Positions 25,944-34,441 of a DNA stretch of 64,000 bases are shown here, piece after piece. The position numbers were made by a program, and so were the translations under genes. The notes under the pieces were generated by a model. The model saw only the letters and a list, made by a program, of their open reading frames with translations. It had not been told where the DNA came from and ran no database searches. The stretch comes from an uncultured Roseibium sp. (GTDB lineage: Bacteria; Pseudomonadota; Alphaproteobacteria; Rhizobiales; Stappiaceae). Location: assembly GCF_963669205.1 (NCBI RefSeq), contig NZ_OY769915.1:904001-968000 (forward strand), in the 5' to 3' direction. Positions within the stretch are counted from its first letter, which is position 1. Each line of letters starts with the position of its first letter.

Positions 25944-27380
25944 ATGGATCAGCGCTTAGAAACTTCAAACAGGGCGATCTACGTTGACCTGGACGGGACG
26001 TTGCTTCGCACGGACCTGCTTTGGGAAAGCCTGTTCCAGGCATTGCGCCGCAACCCCCTGATCGTGTTCTCGTTGTTCGGCTGGATCCTCAGAGGCATCG
26101 CCTACACCAAAGCCCGCCTGGCCGAAACGGCCGGGATCGACGTGACCGTTCTGCCCTATCGCTCCGAAGTCGTGACCGGGCTTGAAAGCCAGAAGGCGCT
26201 CGGACGGCGGCTGGTCCTGGCGACCGGATCCAACGAAAAACTTGCCCACGCCGTTTCGGAACATCTGGGCCTGTTCGACGCCGTGCTCGCCTCCGACGAA
26301 GAAACCAACCTGACCTCGGGGCGCAAACTTGCCCGGATCGAAGCCGAGGCGGGAGATCTTGGGTTCGAGTATTATGGCAACTCGCATCATGACGTCTGTC
26401 TGTTCGAAGCCGCGTCCGAAGCTGTCGTCGTGGCTCCGGACAGGGCGGCCGACCGGTGGCAGAAACAGTCGGGTGCCAGCCGGATCGATGCGGGTGGAAG
26501 CCAGGCGAAAGCGGCGCTGAAGGCGATGCGGCCGCATCAGTGGCTGAAAAACACGCTGATCTTCGTCCCGCCGGTCATGGCGCACGAGATCTTCATCGGA
26601 TCGGTGTTCCTGAGCGCCGTCCTGGCCTTTGTCGCCTTCTCGCTCTCGGCGTCGGCGATCTACATCCTCAACGATCTGCTGGATCTTGAAGCGGACCGCA
26701 ACCACAAGACCAAGTGGAAACGGCCGTTTGCGAGCGGTGAGCTGAGCATACCGAACGGCCTCGCTCTTGCTTTCGGCTCGATCGCGATGGCGTTCCTGAT
26801 TTCCACGGCTCTGCCGATCGGTTTTGCGGGCATCCTGGCGCTGTATCTTTTCATCACGACAGCCTATTCATTCTCGGTCAAGCGCATGCTGCTGCTGGAC
26901 GTGTTCGTGCTTGCGGGGCTCTACACGATCCGTGTTCTGGCCGGTGGCGTCGCCGCGAGCATTGAATATTCCTTCTGGCTGCTTGCCTTTTCGGTGTTTT
27001 TCTTCCTCTCGCTTGCACTGGTCAAACGGTTCACCGAACTGCAGCAGGTTGGAGAAACCGCATCGCGGGAAGTCACGGGGCGTGGCTACCGGCACGTTGA
27101 TCTCGAAACGATTTCTCAGGCCGGCATGACGTCGGGGTTTGCAGCGGTTCTCGTGCTTGCGCTCTACATTCAAAGTCCCGCGATCGAGCGCGCCTATTCC
27201 GTGCCTCAGATGATCTGGCTGCTTTGTCCCCTGATCCTCTACATCATCATGCGGATCTGGATTCTGGCCCGGCGCGACGAGATGCACGAGGATCCGATCG
27301 TGTTCATTTTGAAGGACTGGCGCAGCCAGCTGATGATCGGGTGCGGCGCGCTTCTGTTCCTTGTCGCCGCTGTCTGGTGA
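25944..27380 (+). CDS. HAD phosphatase-UbiA prenyltransferase fusion (DPPR-synthase-like)
   Basis: A 478-aa fusion. Residues 1-200 form a HAD-type domain (VDLDGTLLRTD near residue 13 with the nucleophilic Asp, LATGSNEKL, and YYGNSHHDVCLFE). Residues 210-478 are a UbiA-like membrane domain with about nine helices, RPHQWLKNTLIFVP at its start and the Mg-binding NDLLDLEADR, closely resembling mycobacterial Rv3806c, which attaches phosphoribose to decaprenyl phosphate. The HAD part could remove the 5-phosphate afterwards. The DprE1-like gene follows at once, which supports a polyprenyl-phosphoryl-pentose pathway. I used the ATG at 25944 with a GGGG site; the upstream extension looks non-coding. 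Confidence 0.85.
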   Translation: MDQRLETSNRAIYVDLDGTLLRTDLLWESLFQALRRNPLIVFSLFGWILRGIAYTKARLAETAGIDVTVLPYRSEVVTGLESQKALGRRLVLATGSNEKLAHAVSEHLGLFDAVLASDEETNLTSGRKLARIEAEAGDLGFEYYGNSHHDVCLFEAASEAVVVAPDRAADRWQKQSGASRIDAGGSQAKAALKAMRPHQWLKNTLIFVPPVMAHEIFIGSVFLSAVLAFVAFSLSASAIYILNDLLDLEADRNHKTKWKRPFASGELSIPNGLALAFGSIAMAFLISTALPIGFAGILALYLFITTAYSFSVKRMLLLDVFVLAGLYTIRVLAGGVAASIEYSFWLLAFSVFFFLSLALVKRFTELQQVGETASREVTGRGYRHVDLETISQAGMTSGFAAVLVLALYIQSPAIERAYSVPQMIWLLCPLILYIIMRIWILARRDEMHEDPIVFILKDWRSQLMIGCGALLFLVAAVW

Positions 27381-27386
27381 GTGTCC

Positions 27387-28688
27387 ATGAACGCGCATGT
27401 TGAAAGCTGGGGTGGACTGAGTGTCGAAACCTCCGAAATTTTGAAGCCCGAGGCATTTCTGGAAGGCGCGCGCGCATCCGGCAGCGTACTGCCTTATGGC
27501 AATGGCCGCAGCTATGGGGACAGTTGCCTGAACGCTGCCGGCGTCGCGATAGCCACACGAACAGCCGGCAGGATCCTGTCGTTTGACAAGGCGACGGGCC
27601 TGCTGGAGGCCGAGGCCGGTTTGCTGCTCTCCGAGCTCATCGATGCGGTTGCTCCGAAGGGATGGTTCCCCGCCGTCTTGCCTGGAACGCAATTCGTCAC
27701 GCTTGGCGGCGCCATCGCGAACGATATCCACGGCAAGAACCATCATCGAAAGGGAACGTTCGGCTGTCACGTTACCGAGATACATCTGGACCGGACGGAC
27801 AGGGGGCCGCTCGTCATCAGGCCCGGGGACCCGACCGGTCTCTTCGAAGCGACGGTCGGCGGTCTCGGTTTGACCGGCCTGATCCGCAGGGCGACTGTCC
27901 AGCTGATGCGCGTCGGGGCGTCGTCGATTAGCCAGGAGACGACCCGCTTCAATGATCTTGAAGAATATTTCGGACTTGCGCAGGAAGCTGACGAACGGCA
28001 CGAATATGCCGTTGCATGGCTCGACTCGATCAGCAAGGGGCGCCGTTTCGGGCGCGGACACCTGATCGCAGGTGATCATGAAACGAAGGGTGGACATCCG
28101 GCTGCAAGCGGCGTGTCCCCGTTCAAGGTGCCGTTCACACCTCCGGTCACCCCGCTGCAGGGACCGTTTCTCCGGCTGTTCAACGAGACTTACTTCCGTG
28201 GTGCACCGGCCGGTGTTTCAACCCGGACGGTCGGGTTTGAAAAGTTCTTCTTCCCGCTGGACCGGATCGGGCGATGGAACCGCCTCTATGGCCCGCGAGG
28301 CCTGCATCAGCACCAGAGCGTCATTCCGGAAGATGCCGGTTTCGAGACTGTGAAAAAGCTGCTGGAGTGCACGCAGGCAAACCGGCACGGTTCGTTCCTG
28401 ACGGTCCTGAAACGGTTCGGCCAGGTACGAAGCCCGGGCTTCATGAGTTTCCCGCGTGCCGGCTTCACGCTGACGCTGGACTTTCCCGACAGGGGCGGCC
28501 CGACCCTGCGGCTTCTTCAACAACTGGATGAAATAACCCTTGCGGCGGGCGGTGCAATCAACCCCTACAAGGATCGCAGAATGTCATCTGCGACGTTCAA
28601 GGCATCGTTTCCCGACTGGCAAAGACTCGAGACCCTGCGCGATCCGGCGCTCCTTTCGGATTTCTGGCGCAGAACGGCCTTGAATTAG
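27387..28688 (+). CDS. DprE1-like FAD-dependent polyprenyl-phosphoryl-ribose oxidase
   Basis: A 433-aa FAD-binding oxidoreductase of the VAO fold. PYGNGRSYGDSC and GGAIANDIHGKNHH match the FAD site of DprE1, whose IHGKNHH segment is nearly invariant. The C-terminal half has LKRFG, MSFPRAGF, LDFP and YKDRR, where the Lys aligns with the catalytic K418 of the mycobacterial enzyme. The position of mycobacterial Cys387 is Thr here. It would oxidise the 2'-OH of polyprenyl-phosphoryl-ribose. No typical short DprE2 reductase lies beside it. It starts directly after the HAD-UbiA gene; GTG at 27381 is an alternative start. Confidence 0.88.
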   Translation: MNAHVESWGGLSVETSEILKPEAFLEGARASGSVLPYGNGRSYGDSCLNAAGVAIATRTAGRILSFDKATGLLEAEAGLLLSELIDAVAPKGWFPAVLPGTQFVTLGGAIANDIHGKNHHRKGTFGCHVTEIHLDRTDRGPLVIRPGDPTGLFEATVGGLGLTGLIRRATVQLMRVGASSISQETTRFNDLEEYFGLAQEADERHEYAVAWLDSISKGRRFGRGHLIAGDHETKGGHPAASGVSPFKVPFTPPVTPLQGPFLRLFNETYFRGAPAGVSTRTVGFEKFFFPLDRIGRWNRLYGPRGLHQHQSVIPEDAGFETVKKLLECTQANRHGSFLTVLKRFGQVRSPGFMSFPRAGFTLTLDFPDRGGPTLRLLQQLDEITLAAGGAINPYKDRRMSSATFKASFPDWQRLETLRDPALLSDFWRRTALN

Positions 28689-28857
28689 GAGTTTGTTATC
28701 AAAGGGCAATCGAAATCAAATAAAAATTAGATCATCCAAGTAACGAAATATTATTCATACGAAGGTGGGTAAATAAAAAGAGTTTCGAATTAATCTAATC
28801 TAATCGAATTGTCGGGATAGTCCGAATGATACAAAGCGCGCGCGGAGACGGCCTTGC

Positions 28858-29295
28858 ATGAATACCTACCTGCCTTTCATTCTGTTCACGGTTCTGACAA
28901 ACGCCGCCGCACAGATCATGCTGAAATACGGCATGACCCAGATCGGTGACTTCAGCTCACTGCACAGCAATCTGGTCGTCAAACTGCTGCAGGTTGTCTT
29001 CACGCCATTCGTCTTCCTCGGACTGTGTACCTTCGTGATTTCCATGGCATCGCACCTCTACGTCCTGTCCAAGGTCGAGCTGTCCTACGCCTACCCGTTC
29101 CTGTCGCTCGCCTACGTTGTCGTCGCCGTCTACACCTACTTCATCTTCCACGAAGACCTGAACGCGATGCGGGTTTTCGGGATCGCGCTGATCTGCGTCG
29201 GCACGGTCTTCATTGCGCAGGGCGGCTCGAAACAGGACGCGGTGGTGGCGCAGGCCAAGGTTCAAACAGCTTCTCTTGAGGAGACCTCGAAGTGA
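28858..29295 (+). CDS. SMR-fold four-helix transporter, probable lipid-linked sugar flippase
   Basis: A 145-aa protein with four predicted helices (about residues 5-23, 40-62, 70-90 and 95-118) and a polar C-terminal tail of some 25 residues. It resembles the EmrE/ArnE-F group, but the drug-binding Glu of EmrE helix 1 is replaced (TNAAAQIMLKYG), as in flippase-type members. In this neighbourhood the most likely cargo is a polyprenyl-phosphate sugar. Its stop overlaps the next gene's GTG start by 4 bp. Confidence 0.75.
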   Translation: MNTYLPFILFTVLTNAAAQIMLKYGMTQIGDFSSLHSNLVVKLLQVVFTPFVFLGLCTFVISMASHLYVLSKVELSYAYPFLSLAYVVVAVYTYFIFHEDLNAMRVFGIALICVGTVFIAQGGSKQDAVVAQAKVQTASLEETSK

Positions 29296-30305
29296 AACAT
29301 ATCCTCTTTGGCGGCGACGGGTTCGTCGGCCGGCAGCTCGCGAAACGCCTTGCCGAGGAAGGCGAAGAGGTGATTGTCGCCGATATCGCGGACACGAACA
29401 GGCACATCTATGCCAAGGCGCGTTTCATCGACTGCGACGTGACGGACCCGGAGGCGATTGCCGCGGTACCGATGTCGGGCGACGACATGGTCTATAACCT
29501 GTCGGCGAAAATGCTGTCGCCGATCCAGGTGCGCGCGAAGCGGCATGACTTCTTCTACCCGGTCAACTACGACGGTACGAAAAACATCATCGAGGCGATG
29601 GACCGTGCCGGAGCCGGCAGGCTCGTGCACTACACGACCGACATGGTCTACGGTCACACCGTCACCTATCCGATGACCGAAGATCACCCGGTCTCACCCC
29701 TTGGCGAATATGGCCAGTCGAAGCTGGACACCGAAACGCTTGCGCAGGAGTGGCGGCAGCGCGGCATGCACATAACGCTGTTCAGGCCGCGCCTCATCAT
29801 CGGGCCGGGGCGTTTGGGCATCCTGACGAAACTCTTCAAGCTGATCGACCTCAACCTGCCGGTCCCGATGATCGGTTCGGGCAAGAACCCCTACCAGTTC
29901 ATTTCCGTCTATGACTGCGCCGATGCGGCCTACAAGGCCTGGAAGGCCGGTGTCCCGAACGAGGCCTATAATCTCGGGTCGATCGATCCGCCGCCCGTCA
30001 GGAAGCTCCTGGGGGATCTGGTAAGGCATGCGAATTCAAGGTCGCTCCTCGTGCCGACCTGGGGCTTCGCGGTCAAGCGGACGCTCGACCTGTTCGATGC
30101 CCTGAACATGCCGATCATGGACCCGGAACAGTATCTGATCGCCGATGAGATGTGCGTTCTGGATGTTTCCAAGGGCGAGCAGCAGCTTGGCTGGGTTCCG
30201 GCGTACCGGGACGAGGACATGCTGATTGCAGCCTACGACGAATACCGCGCGCAAAAAGACAGTGGCACCGGCATCGGCCAGGGCACCGCCCAGCCGGCAG
30301 AATAG
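29292..30305 (+). CDS. Extended SDR sugar-nucleotide epimerase/dehydratase
   Basis: A 337-aa NAD(P)-dependent short-chain dehydrogenase of the extended type. The dinucleotide motif is GGDGFVG at residues 7-13, the catalytic Tyr-Lys pair is YGQSK, and the Ser/Thr partner is in YTTDMVYG. C-terminal substrate-binding features (FRPRLIIGPG) fit sugar-nucleotide epimerases. The GTG start overlaps the upstream stop (AAGTGA). In context it might supply or finish the pentose precursor of the lipid-linked sugar, possibly taking the place of DprE2; this is inference. Confidence 0.82.
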   Translation: MKHILFGGDGFVGRQLAKRLAEEGEEVIVADIADTNRHIYAKARFIDCDVTDPEAIAAVPMSGDDMVYNLSAKMLSPIQVRAKRHDFFYPVNYDGTKNIIEAMDRAGAGRLVHYTTDMVYGHTVTYPMTEDHPVSPLGEYGQSKLDTETLAQEWRQRGMHITLFRPRLIIGPGRLGILTKLFKLIDLNLPVPMIGSGKNPYQFISVYDCADAAYKAWKAGVPNEAYNLGSIDPPPVRKLLGDLVRHANSRSLLVPTWGFAVKRTLDLFDALNMPIMDPEQYLIADEMCVLDVSKGEQQLGWVPAYRDEDMLIAAYDEYRAQKDSGTGIGQGTAQPAE

Positions 30306-30314
30306 GAATTCCTG

Positions 30315-31772
30315 ATGATGCAGAACACCGCACTTCGTGACGACTTCGAGCATTCCGGCGCGGACCTGCCCGATCCCAGCAAGCCGGACCTGATCACGGT
30401 CGAGGAGGCCAAGGCGCTTGATGCCGGGACGATGGCGGATCTCTTCAAGGAGCACATCAATCCCGGCCAGTTCCATTTCATGAAGCTGCTCGGGTTTCAC
30501 AAGGTCAAGATCGAGACGGCCGAAGGCATGTACTATGTCGACCAGAACGGCCGGAAGATCCTTGATTTCTTCGGCGGGTTCGGATCGCTGGCACATGGCC
30601 ACAATCATCCGAGGGTGATCGCGGCGCGCCAGAGGTTTCAGGAAGAAGGCCGCCACGAAATAGCGATCGCCTTCCTGTCCCAATACGCCACGGCGCTCGC
30701 AAAGAACCTGGCAGCCTGTTCGCCCGGTGAACTGGACATGGTGTTCCTGGGGTCCTCCGGGTCTGAGGCCATGGAAGCGGCGGTCAAGGTGGCCGAACGC
30801 GCGTCAGGCAGGAAAAACTGCAAGATCGTCCATGCGGGCAACTCCTTTCACGGCAAGACCAAGGGCGTTCTGTCGATCACGGATTCGGATCTCTATCAGG
30901 GCGATTTCAAGCTCGTCGACAATCACATCAAGGTTCCGTTCGGCGATCTGGACGCCTTGACCCGGGCGATTGAAGCGGACCCCGATATCGGCGTGGTCGT
31001 TCTGGAAACGATCCAGGGCGGGGGCGGAATCATCTCCGCACCGGAAAGCTACTGGAAGGGCGTTCGCGCGTTGTGCGACAGACACAACGTCCTTTGGGTC
31101 GCGGACGAGGTGCAGTGCGGGTATGGCCGAACTGGCAGGTTTTATGCCTTTGAACACTATGGTGTCGTCCCGGACGTGACCGCACTGGCGAAATCGCTGG
31201 GTGCGGGCAAGGCGGCCGTGGGTGCGATGATCGCGAAGCGCGACGTCTACATGAAGGCCTACGGGTCTCCGAAAACGGCCATGATCCATGCCCAGGCAAC
31301 GTTTGGCGGGATCGGCGAGGCAAGCATCACCGCCATAGAAGGTCTGAATGTTCTCTACGACGAAGACCTGATCGAAAACGCAGCGCATGTCGGCGCGCAC
31401 CTGATTTCCCGTCTGAAACAACTGCAGCAGAAATATCCGAAGATCATCAAGGATGTGCGCGGTGAGGGGCTGATGGTCGGTCTCGAGTTCCAGGACTTCT
31501 CGAAAACCATGCCGGTCGTGTTGCGTCCAATGCTGTCTCTTCTGGATGAAAAGCTGAAAGGGTCGCTGTCCGGCTTTATCGGCGCGCAGCTGCTGCGCGA
31601 CTACGACATCCTGGTGGCCTTCACGGAGTACAATCGCAACGTGATCCGCCTGGAGCCGCCGCTCGTGTGCACGGCAGAGAATGTCGATACGTTCTGCGAT
31701 GCCCTCGACGATCTTCTGTCCAAGGGAATTGTCAGCATCGTCAACGGCTTCATCAAGTCGCAGGCAGCGTAA
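30315..31772 (+). CDS. Class III PLP-dependent aminotransferase
   Basis: A 485-aa aminotransferase. The fold-type I landmarks are DFFGGFGSLAHGHNHPRV, GSSGSEAMEAA for phosphate binding, ADEVQCGYGRTGRFYAFEH with the PLP-ring Asp, and the lysine of ALAKSLGAGKAA as the Schiff-base residue. It is not the EctB type found at 38690. It lies 9 bp after the epimerase gene, so an amino-sugar or amino-acid modification in the same pathway is possible. A strong terminator follows. Confidence 0.88.
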   Translation: MMQNTALRDDFEHSGADLPDPSKPDLITVEEAKALDAGTMADLFKEHINPGQFHFMKLLGFHKVKIETAEGMYYVDQNGRKILDFFGGFGSLAHGHNHPRVIAARQRFQEEGRHEIAIAFLSQYATALAKNLAACSPGELDMVFLGSSGSEAMEAAVKVAERASGRKNCKIVHAGNSFHGKTKGVLSITDSDLYQGDFKLVDNHIKVPFGDLDALTRAIEADPDIGVVVLETIQGGGGIISAPESYWKGVRALCDRHNVLWVADEVQCGYGRTGRFYAFEHYGVVPDVTALAKSLGAGKAAVGAMIAKRDVYMKAYGSPKTAMIHAQATFGGIGEASITAIEGLNVLYDEDLIENAAHVGAHLISRLKQLQQKYPKIIKDVRGEGLMVGLEFQDFSKTMPVVLRPMLSLLDEKLKGSLSGFIGAQLLRDYDILVAFTEYNRNVIRLEPPLVCTAENVDTFCDALDDLLSKGIVSIVNGFIKSQAA

Positions 31773-31799
31773 CTGTAAGCTCGTCGGGAAAACATGTGG

Positions 31800-31825
31800 C
31801 CCGCTCTTTCGAGAGCGGGTCTTTT
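31800..31825 (+). terminator. Rho-independent terminator after the aminotransferase gene
   Basis: CCCGCTCT and AGAGCGGG pair perfectly (8 bp) around a UUCG tetraloop, followed by TCTTTT. It closes the operon that begins at 25944 or 28858. Confidence 0.85.
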
Positions 31826-32324
31826 GCTGCATTTGGGGTCACACACAGGGATCGTTACCGGTTTTTGTCTTGCGAGCATTGGTTTGAACGCGCGCCCGGA
31901 AGTCCGGGCCATCTTGGCTGTTCACCATTTTCGGTGTGGCGGCTGGAGTTGATGTGTTTGAAAGTTCGCGTGTTGCGTCGGCGCCCTCCGGAAGCGATGG
32001 AATCGCGAACAAAACCTGATGTTGTTGCGTTCGGGCTTGGCGAATTTGACGTATGGGCGACAGGTTGGGTTGATTGAGTGGCAGGACTTCTCAAGGTTGC
32101 ATCGCCTTGGGATGGAAAACCTGAGGTGGAGTGCGGCGGATTTAACACTATCGAAAACTAGAAACTAAAATATTGAATTTATTACGATTTTACTTCTTAT
32201 ATTATTGTTTACCTTTCGTTAAAGGTATGTTAATTTTACGAATTATTAACTTTTGAGAAAGTCCCATTCCAGGGGCTCGGGATAATAATAATTGGGCATG
32301 TACATTATTGGTAGGAGTTACCAA
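31826..32324. other. Intergenic region before the CTERM protein
   Basis: No credible gene is present. Bases 32150-32260 are very AT-rich and hold a small ACCTTT/AAAGGT hairpin (32211-32226); the promoter of the following secreted protein should be here. Short frames in 31855-32150 lack ribosome sites and domain features. Confidence 0.45.
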
Positions 32325-32927
32325 ATGAGAATCCTTAGCTTGGCAATCGCTGCTGCTGTAGCGTTGCCTTTGGCAATAACGGGTACGGCTATCGCGGCTC
32401 CGGCGTCTGGTTTGATCGTCGGCGATATCTCCGAAGGTGGTCCGAATCCCCGTAACCCGAACGACGCAGGCGCTGCGTTGGTTGACGATTTCAGCCAGGT
32501 GCCGGGGGACAATGATCCCTCCTTTACCCTTGCCGGGCCTGAGAACAACATTTTCGGAACGATTCAGCACCGCGACGCCAACCGTTACAAAGACGCGTGG
32601 GAGATGGAGGTCACGCAGGCCACCAACATCACGTTCAGCTGGCAACCGCATGCCGGCACGGAAATCATCAATGGTGGCAACGGGTTCGATGGAACATTCT
32701 TCAACCCGCTGATGGACCTCATGTTCAGTGGCACTGGAAGTGCATTCGTTGGCATCCTGAACCCGGGAACATACGAATTCAGCGTGGACGCTACGACAGC
32801 TGGAACGACGAGGCAGCTTGGTCACTGGCAGGTAAACGCGACTGTTGTTCCTGTTCCGGCCGCCGGCATTCTGCTGCTGACCGCTCTTGGCGGCATGGCA
32901 GCATTCCGGGCACGCAAGAAAGCCTAA
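32325..32927 (+). CDS. Secreted protein with a VPLPA/PEP-CTERM-like sorting tail
   Basis: A 200-aa exported protein. Residues 1-25 are a signal peptide (cleaved near AIAA). The middle is a polar, probably beta-rich domain of unknown function. The last 26 residues have the CTERM tripartite pattern: VPVPAAG, a hydrophobic helix (ILLLTALGGMAAF) and a basic end RARKKA. Such tails are cut by exosortases and these proteins are often linked to exopolysaccharide loci, as here. No exosortase is in the window. A GGAG ribosome site supports the ATG at 32325. Codon use is less GC-biased than in neighbouring genes. Confidence 0.78.
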   Translation: MRILSLAIAAAVALPLAITGTAIAAPASGLIVGDISEGGPNPRNPNDAGAALVDDFSQVPGDNDPSFTLAGPENNIFGTIQHRDANRYKDAWEMEVTQATNITFSWQPHAGTEIINGGNGFDGTFFNPLMDLMFSGTGSAFVGILNPGTYEFSVDATTAGTTRQLGHWQVNATVVPVPAAGILLLTALGGMAAFRARKKA

Positions 32928-32987
32928 TGCCTACGCCGGTCGGAAGACCGATCGTCACTTTCGTTGGTTGAGTGGCATAAACTAATT

Positions 32988-33016
32988 AAACGCCGCCCGT
33001 TCGGGCGGCGTTTTTT
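32988..33016. terminator. Rho-independent terminator after the CTERM protein gene
   Basis: AAACGCCGCCC and GGGCGGCGTTT pair over 11 bp around a 4-nt loop, followed by more T residues. The symmetric A/T flanks allow use in both directions, as the next gene is convergent. Confidence 0.88.
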
Positions 33017-33045
33017 GCGTGTGATGCCCCGTTCGGGTCCATCCA

Positions 33046-34239
33046 TCATAAGTGCCCGGACTGTTTGCCTTCTCGCGCGAGCGAAAATACCGGCTTCCAA
33101 ATCTCCATGAGAACAACGAGCAACGGCAGCATGTAAGGCAGATAGATCCGGTCGTCCGGGAGCGGGAAGGTGATAAATTTCCCGCCGATGCACAAAGTGA
33201 TGGCGATGACCGCCGTCCATTGCCCCTTGCTGACGTTTGCGCCGTTGCGCAAGAGCAGTGCGAAGCCGAGCAGGAAGATCGCCAGAACCATCAGCCAGTT
33301 GAAGGCCTGCACGGTCCGCGCGAGATTGACCACAAGCGCCTTGACGTAGAGGACCGCGTCGAAGGCCGGGTCGAAGCCGCGCATGTCGTCCTGGTACTCC
33401 ACATTCGAGAAATAGAAATGCGGCCACCAGCCCGGGTGTTCGGCGGAACTCGTGATCGGGAAATAGAGCAACAGGGCTCCGGCGAAGAGAGCGAGGTAGA
33501 TCAGCCGGTCCCTGCCGACGGCGAGCGCGGCAAGCAGCAGCGCAAAGAAAAGCAGGAGCCCGTCCGGCCGGACCAAAAACATCATGAACAGGAAAGGCGC
33601 GGCATAAAGAGGCCGCTCGCGGCAGACGAAATAGAGCGCCGGTAACGCGAAGGCTGCCATCATGAGGTCAGGCGTCGCCTCGCGCGCTGAAAAGGTGTAT
33701 CCGATCAGCATTGCGGCCGGGCCGACGATCATCAGACCCTGAACGAAGTTCTGCCGGGCACTCCAGAAGAGAATGAAGAGCCCGATGGCCGCTGCAGAAA
33801 CGGTTGAGATGATCGTCGTCGCATGCACGCGGTCTGTCACGGTTGAAAGCTGTTTGATCGCTTCGATGTAGCCGACCTTCACCCGGAACATCGGAAAAAG
33901 CGAAACGAAATGCTCCGGCTGCTCGTACTGATTGACCCGGTAGGGGATGCTGGCCGTGACCTTGTAGAACTGCAGGTCGGATGCCGCTTCCTTCACCTCG
34001 CCATAGGCCAGCTTGTGAATGTCCTGGGGGCTTTCCAGCTGATCTTCGGCGGCAATGCCGACATAGGCCAGGATGTCCCAGTTATAAACCGGGTTGAAAT
34101 AGGCAAGGGCAAGCGTGCCCAGCACGATCAGTGAGAAAACGCTGACCGAGAAGGCGTTCACCACCTCCCTTGAAAGAATTTTTTGCGTTGCGTGGAGGAC
34201 CGTTTCAAAACGATCGCCGAAGGTGTTCGTCAAGGACAT
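33046..34239 (-). CDS. Polytopic membrane protein of the exopolysaccharide locus (function unknown)
   Basis: A 397-aa inner-membrane protein with roughly ten hydrophobic segments and a larger extracytoplasmic loop between the first two (about residues 45-120). It has no family motif I can name with confidence; overall it resembles EpsG-like or GT-C-type membrane proteins, where acidic residues follow the first helix (here YNWDILAYVG). That would fit a polymerase or a lipid-linked-sugar glycosyltransferase. I used the ATG at 34239, which begins just before the first helix; the longer frame to 34368 looks non-coding. Confidence 0.65.
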   Translation of the reverse strand: MSLTNTFGDRFETVLHATQKILSREVVNAFSVSVFSLIVLGTLALAYFNPVYNWDILAYVGIAAEDQLESPQDIHKLAYGEVKEAASDLQFYKVTASIPYRVNQYEQPEHFVSLFPMFRVKVGYIEAIKQLSTVTDRVHATTIISTVSAAAIGLFILFWSARQNFVQGLMIVGPAAMLIGYTFSAREATPDLMMAAFALPALYFVCRERPLYAAPFLFMMFLVRPDGLLLFFALLLAALAVGRDRLIYLALFAGALLLYFPITSSAEHPGWWPHFYFSNVEYQDDMRGFDPAFDAVLYVKALVVNLARTVQAFNWLMVLAIFLLGFALLLRNGANVSKGQWTAVIAITLCIGGKFITFPLPDDRIYLPYMLPLLVVLMEIWKPVFSLAREGKQSGHL

Positions 34240-34441
34240 GGCTCGAATGTGTCTTTCCGGTTGGTTGGTCGCATGACTGCCGGTCCCCCGTCGCGCCACC
34301 ACAAGACCCAGCCGGCTGCGGCTTGCATCCGTGGGTGGCAAACAACTCCAAGTAGCGGTCTGTGCCAAATCATAGACGCTTCAGGCTAATATCGCCTTAA
34401 TCGCGGCGCGTCGACGTGACCACGACTGGCGCACCAGCGCT

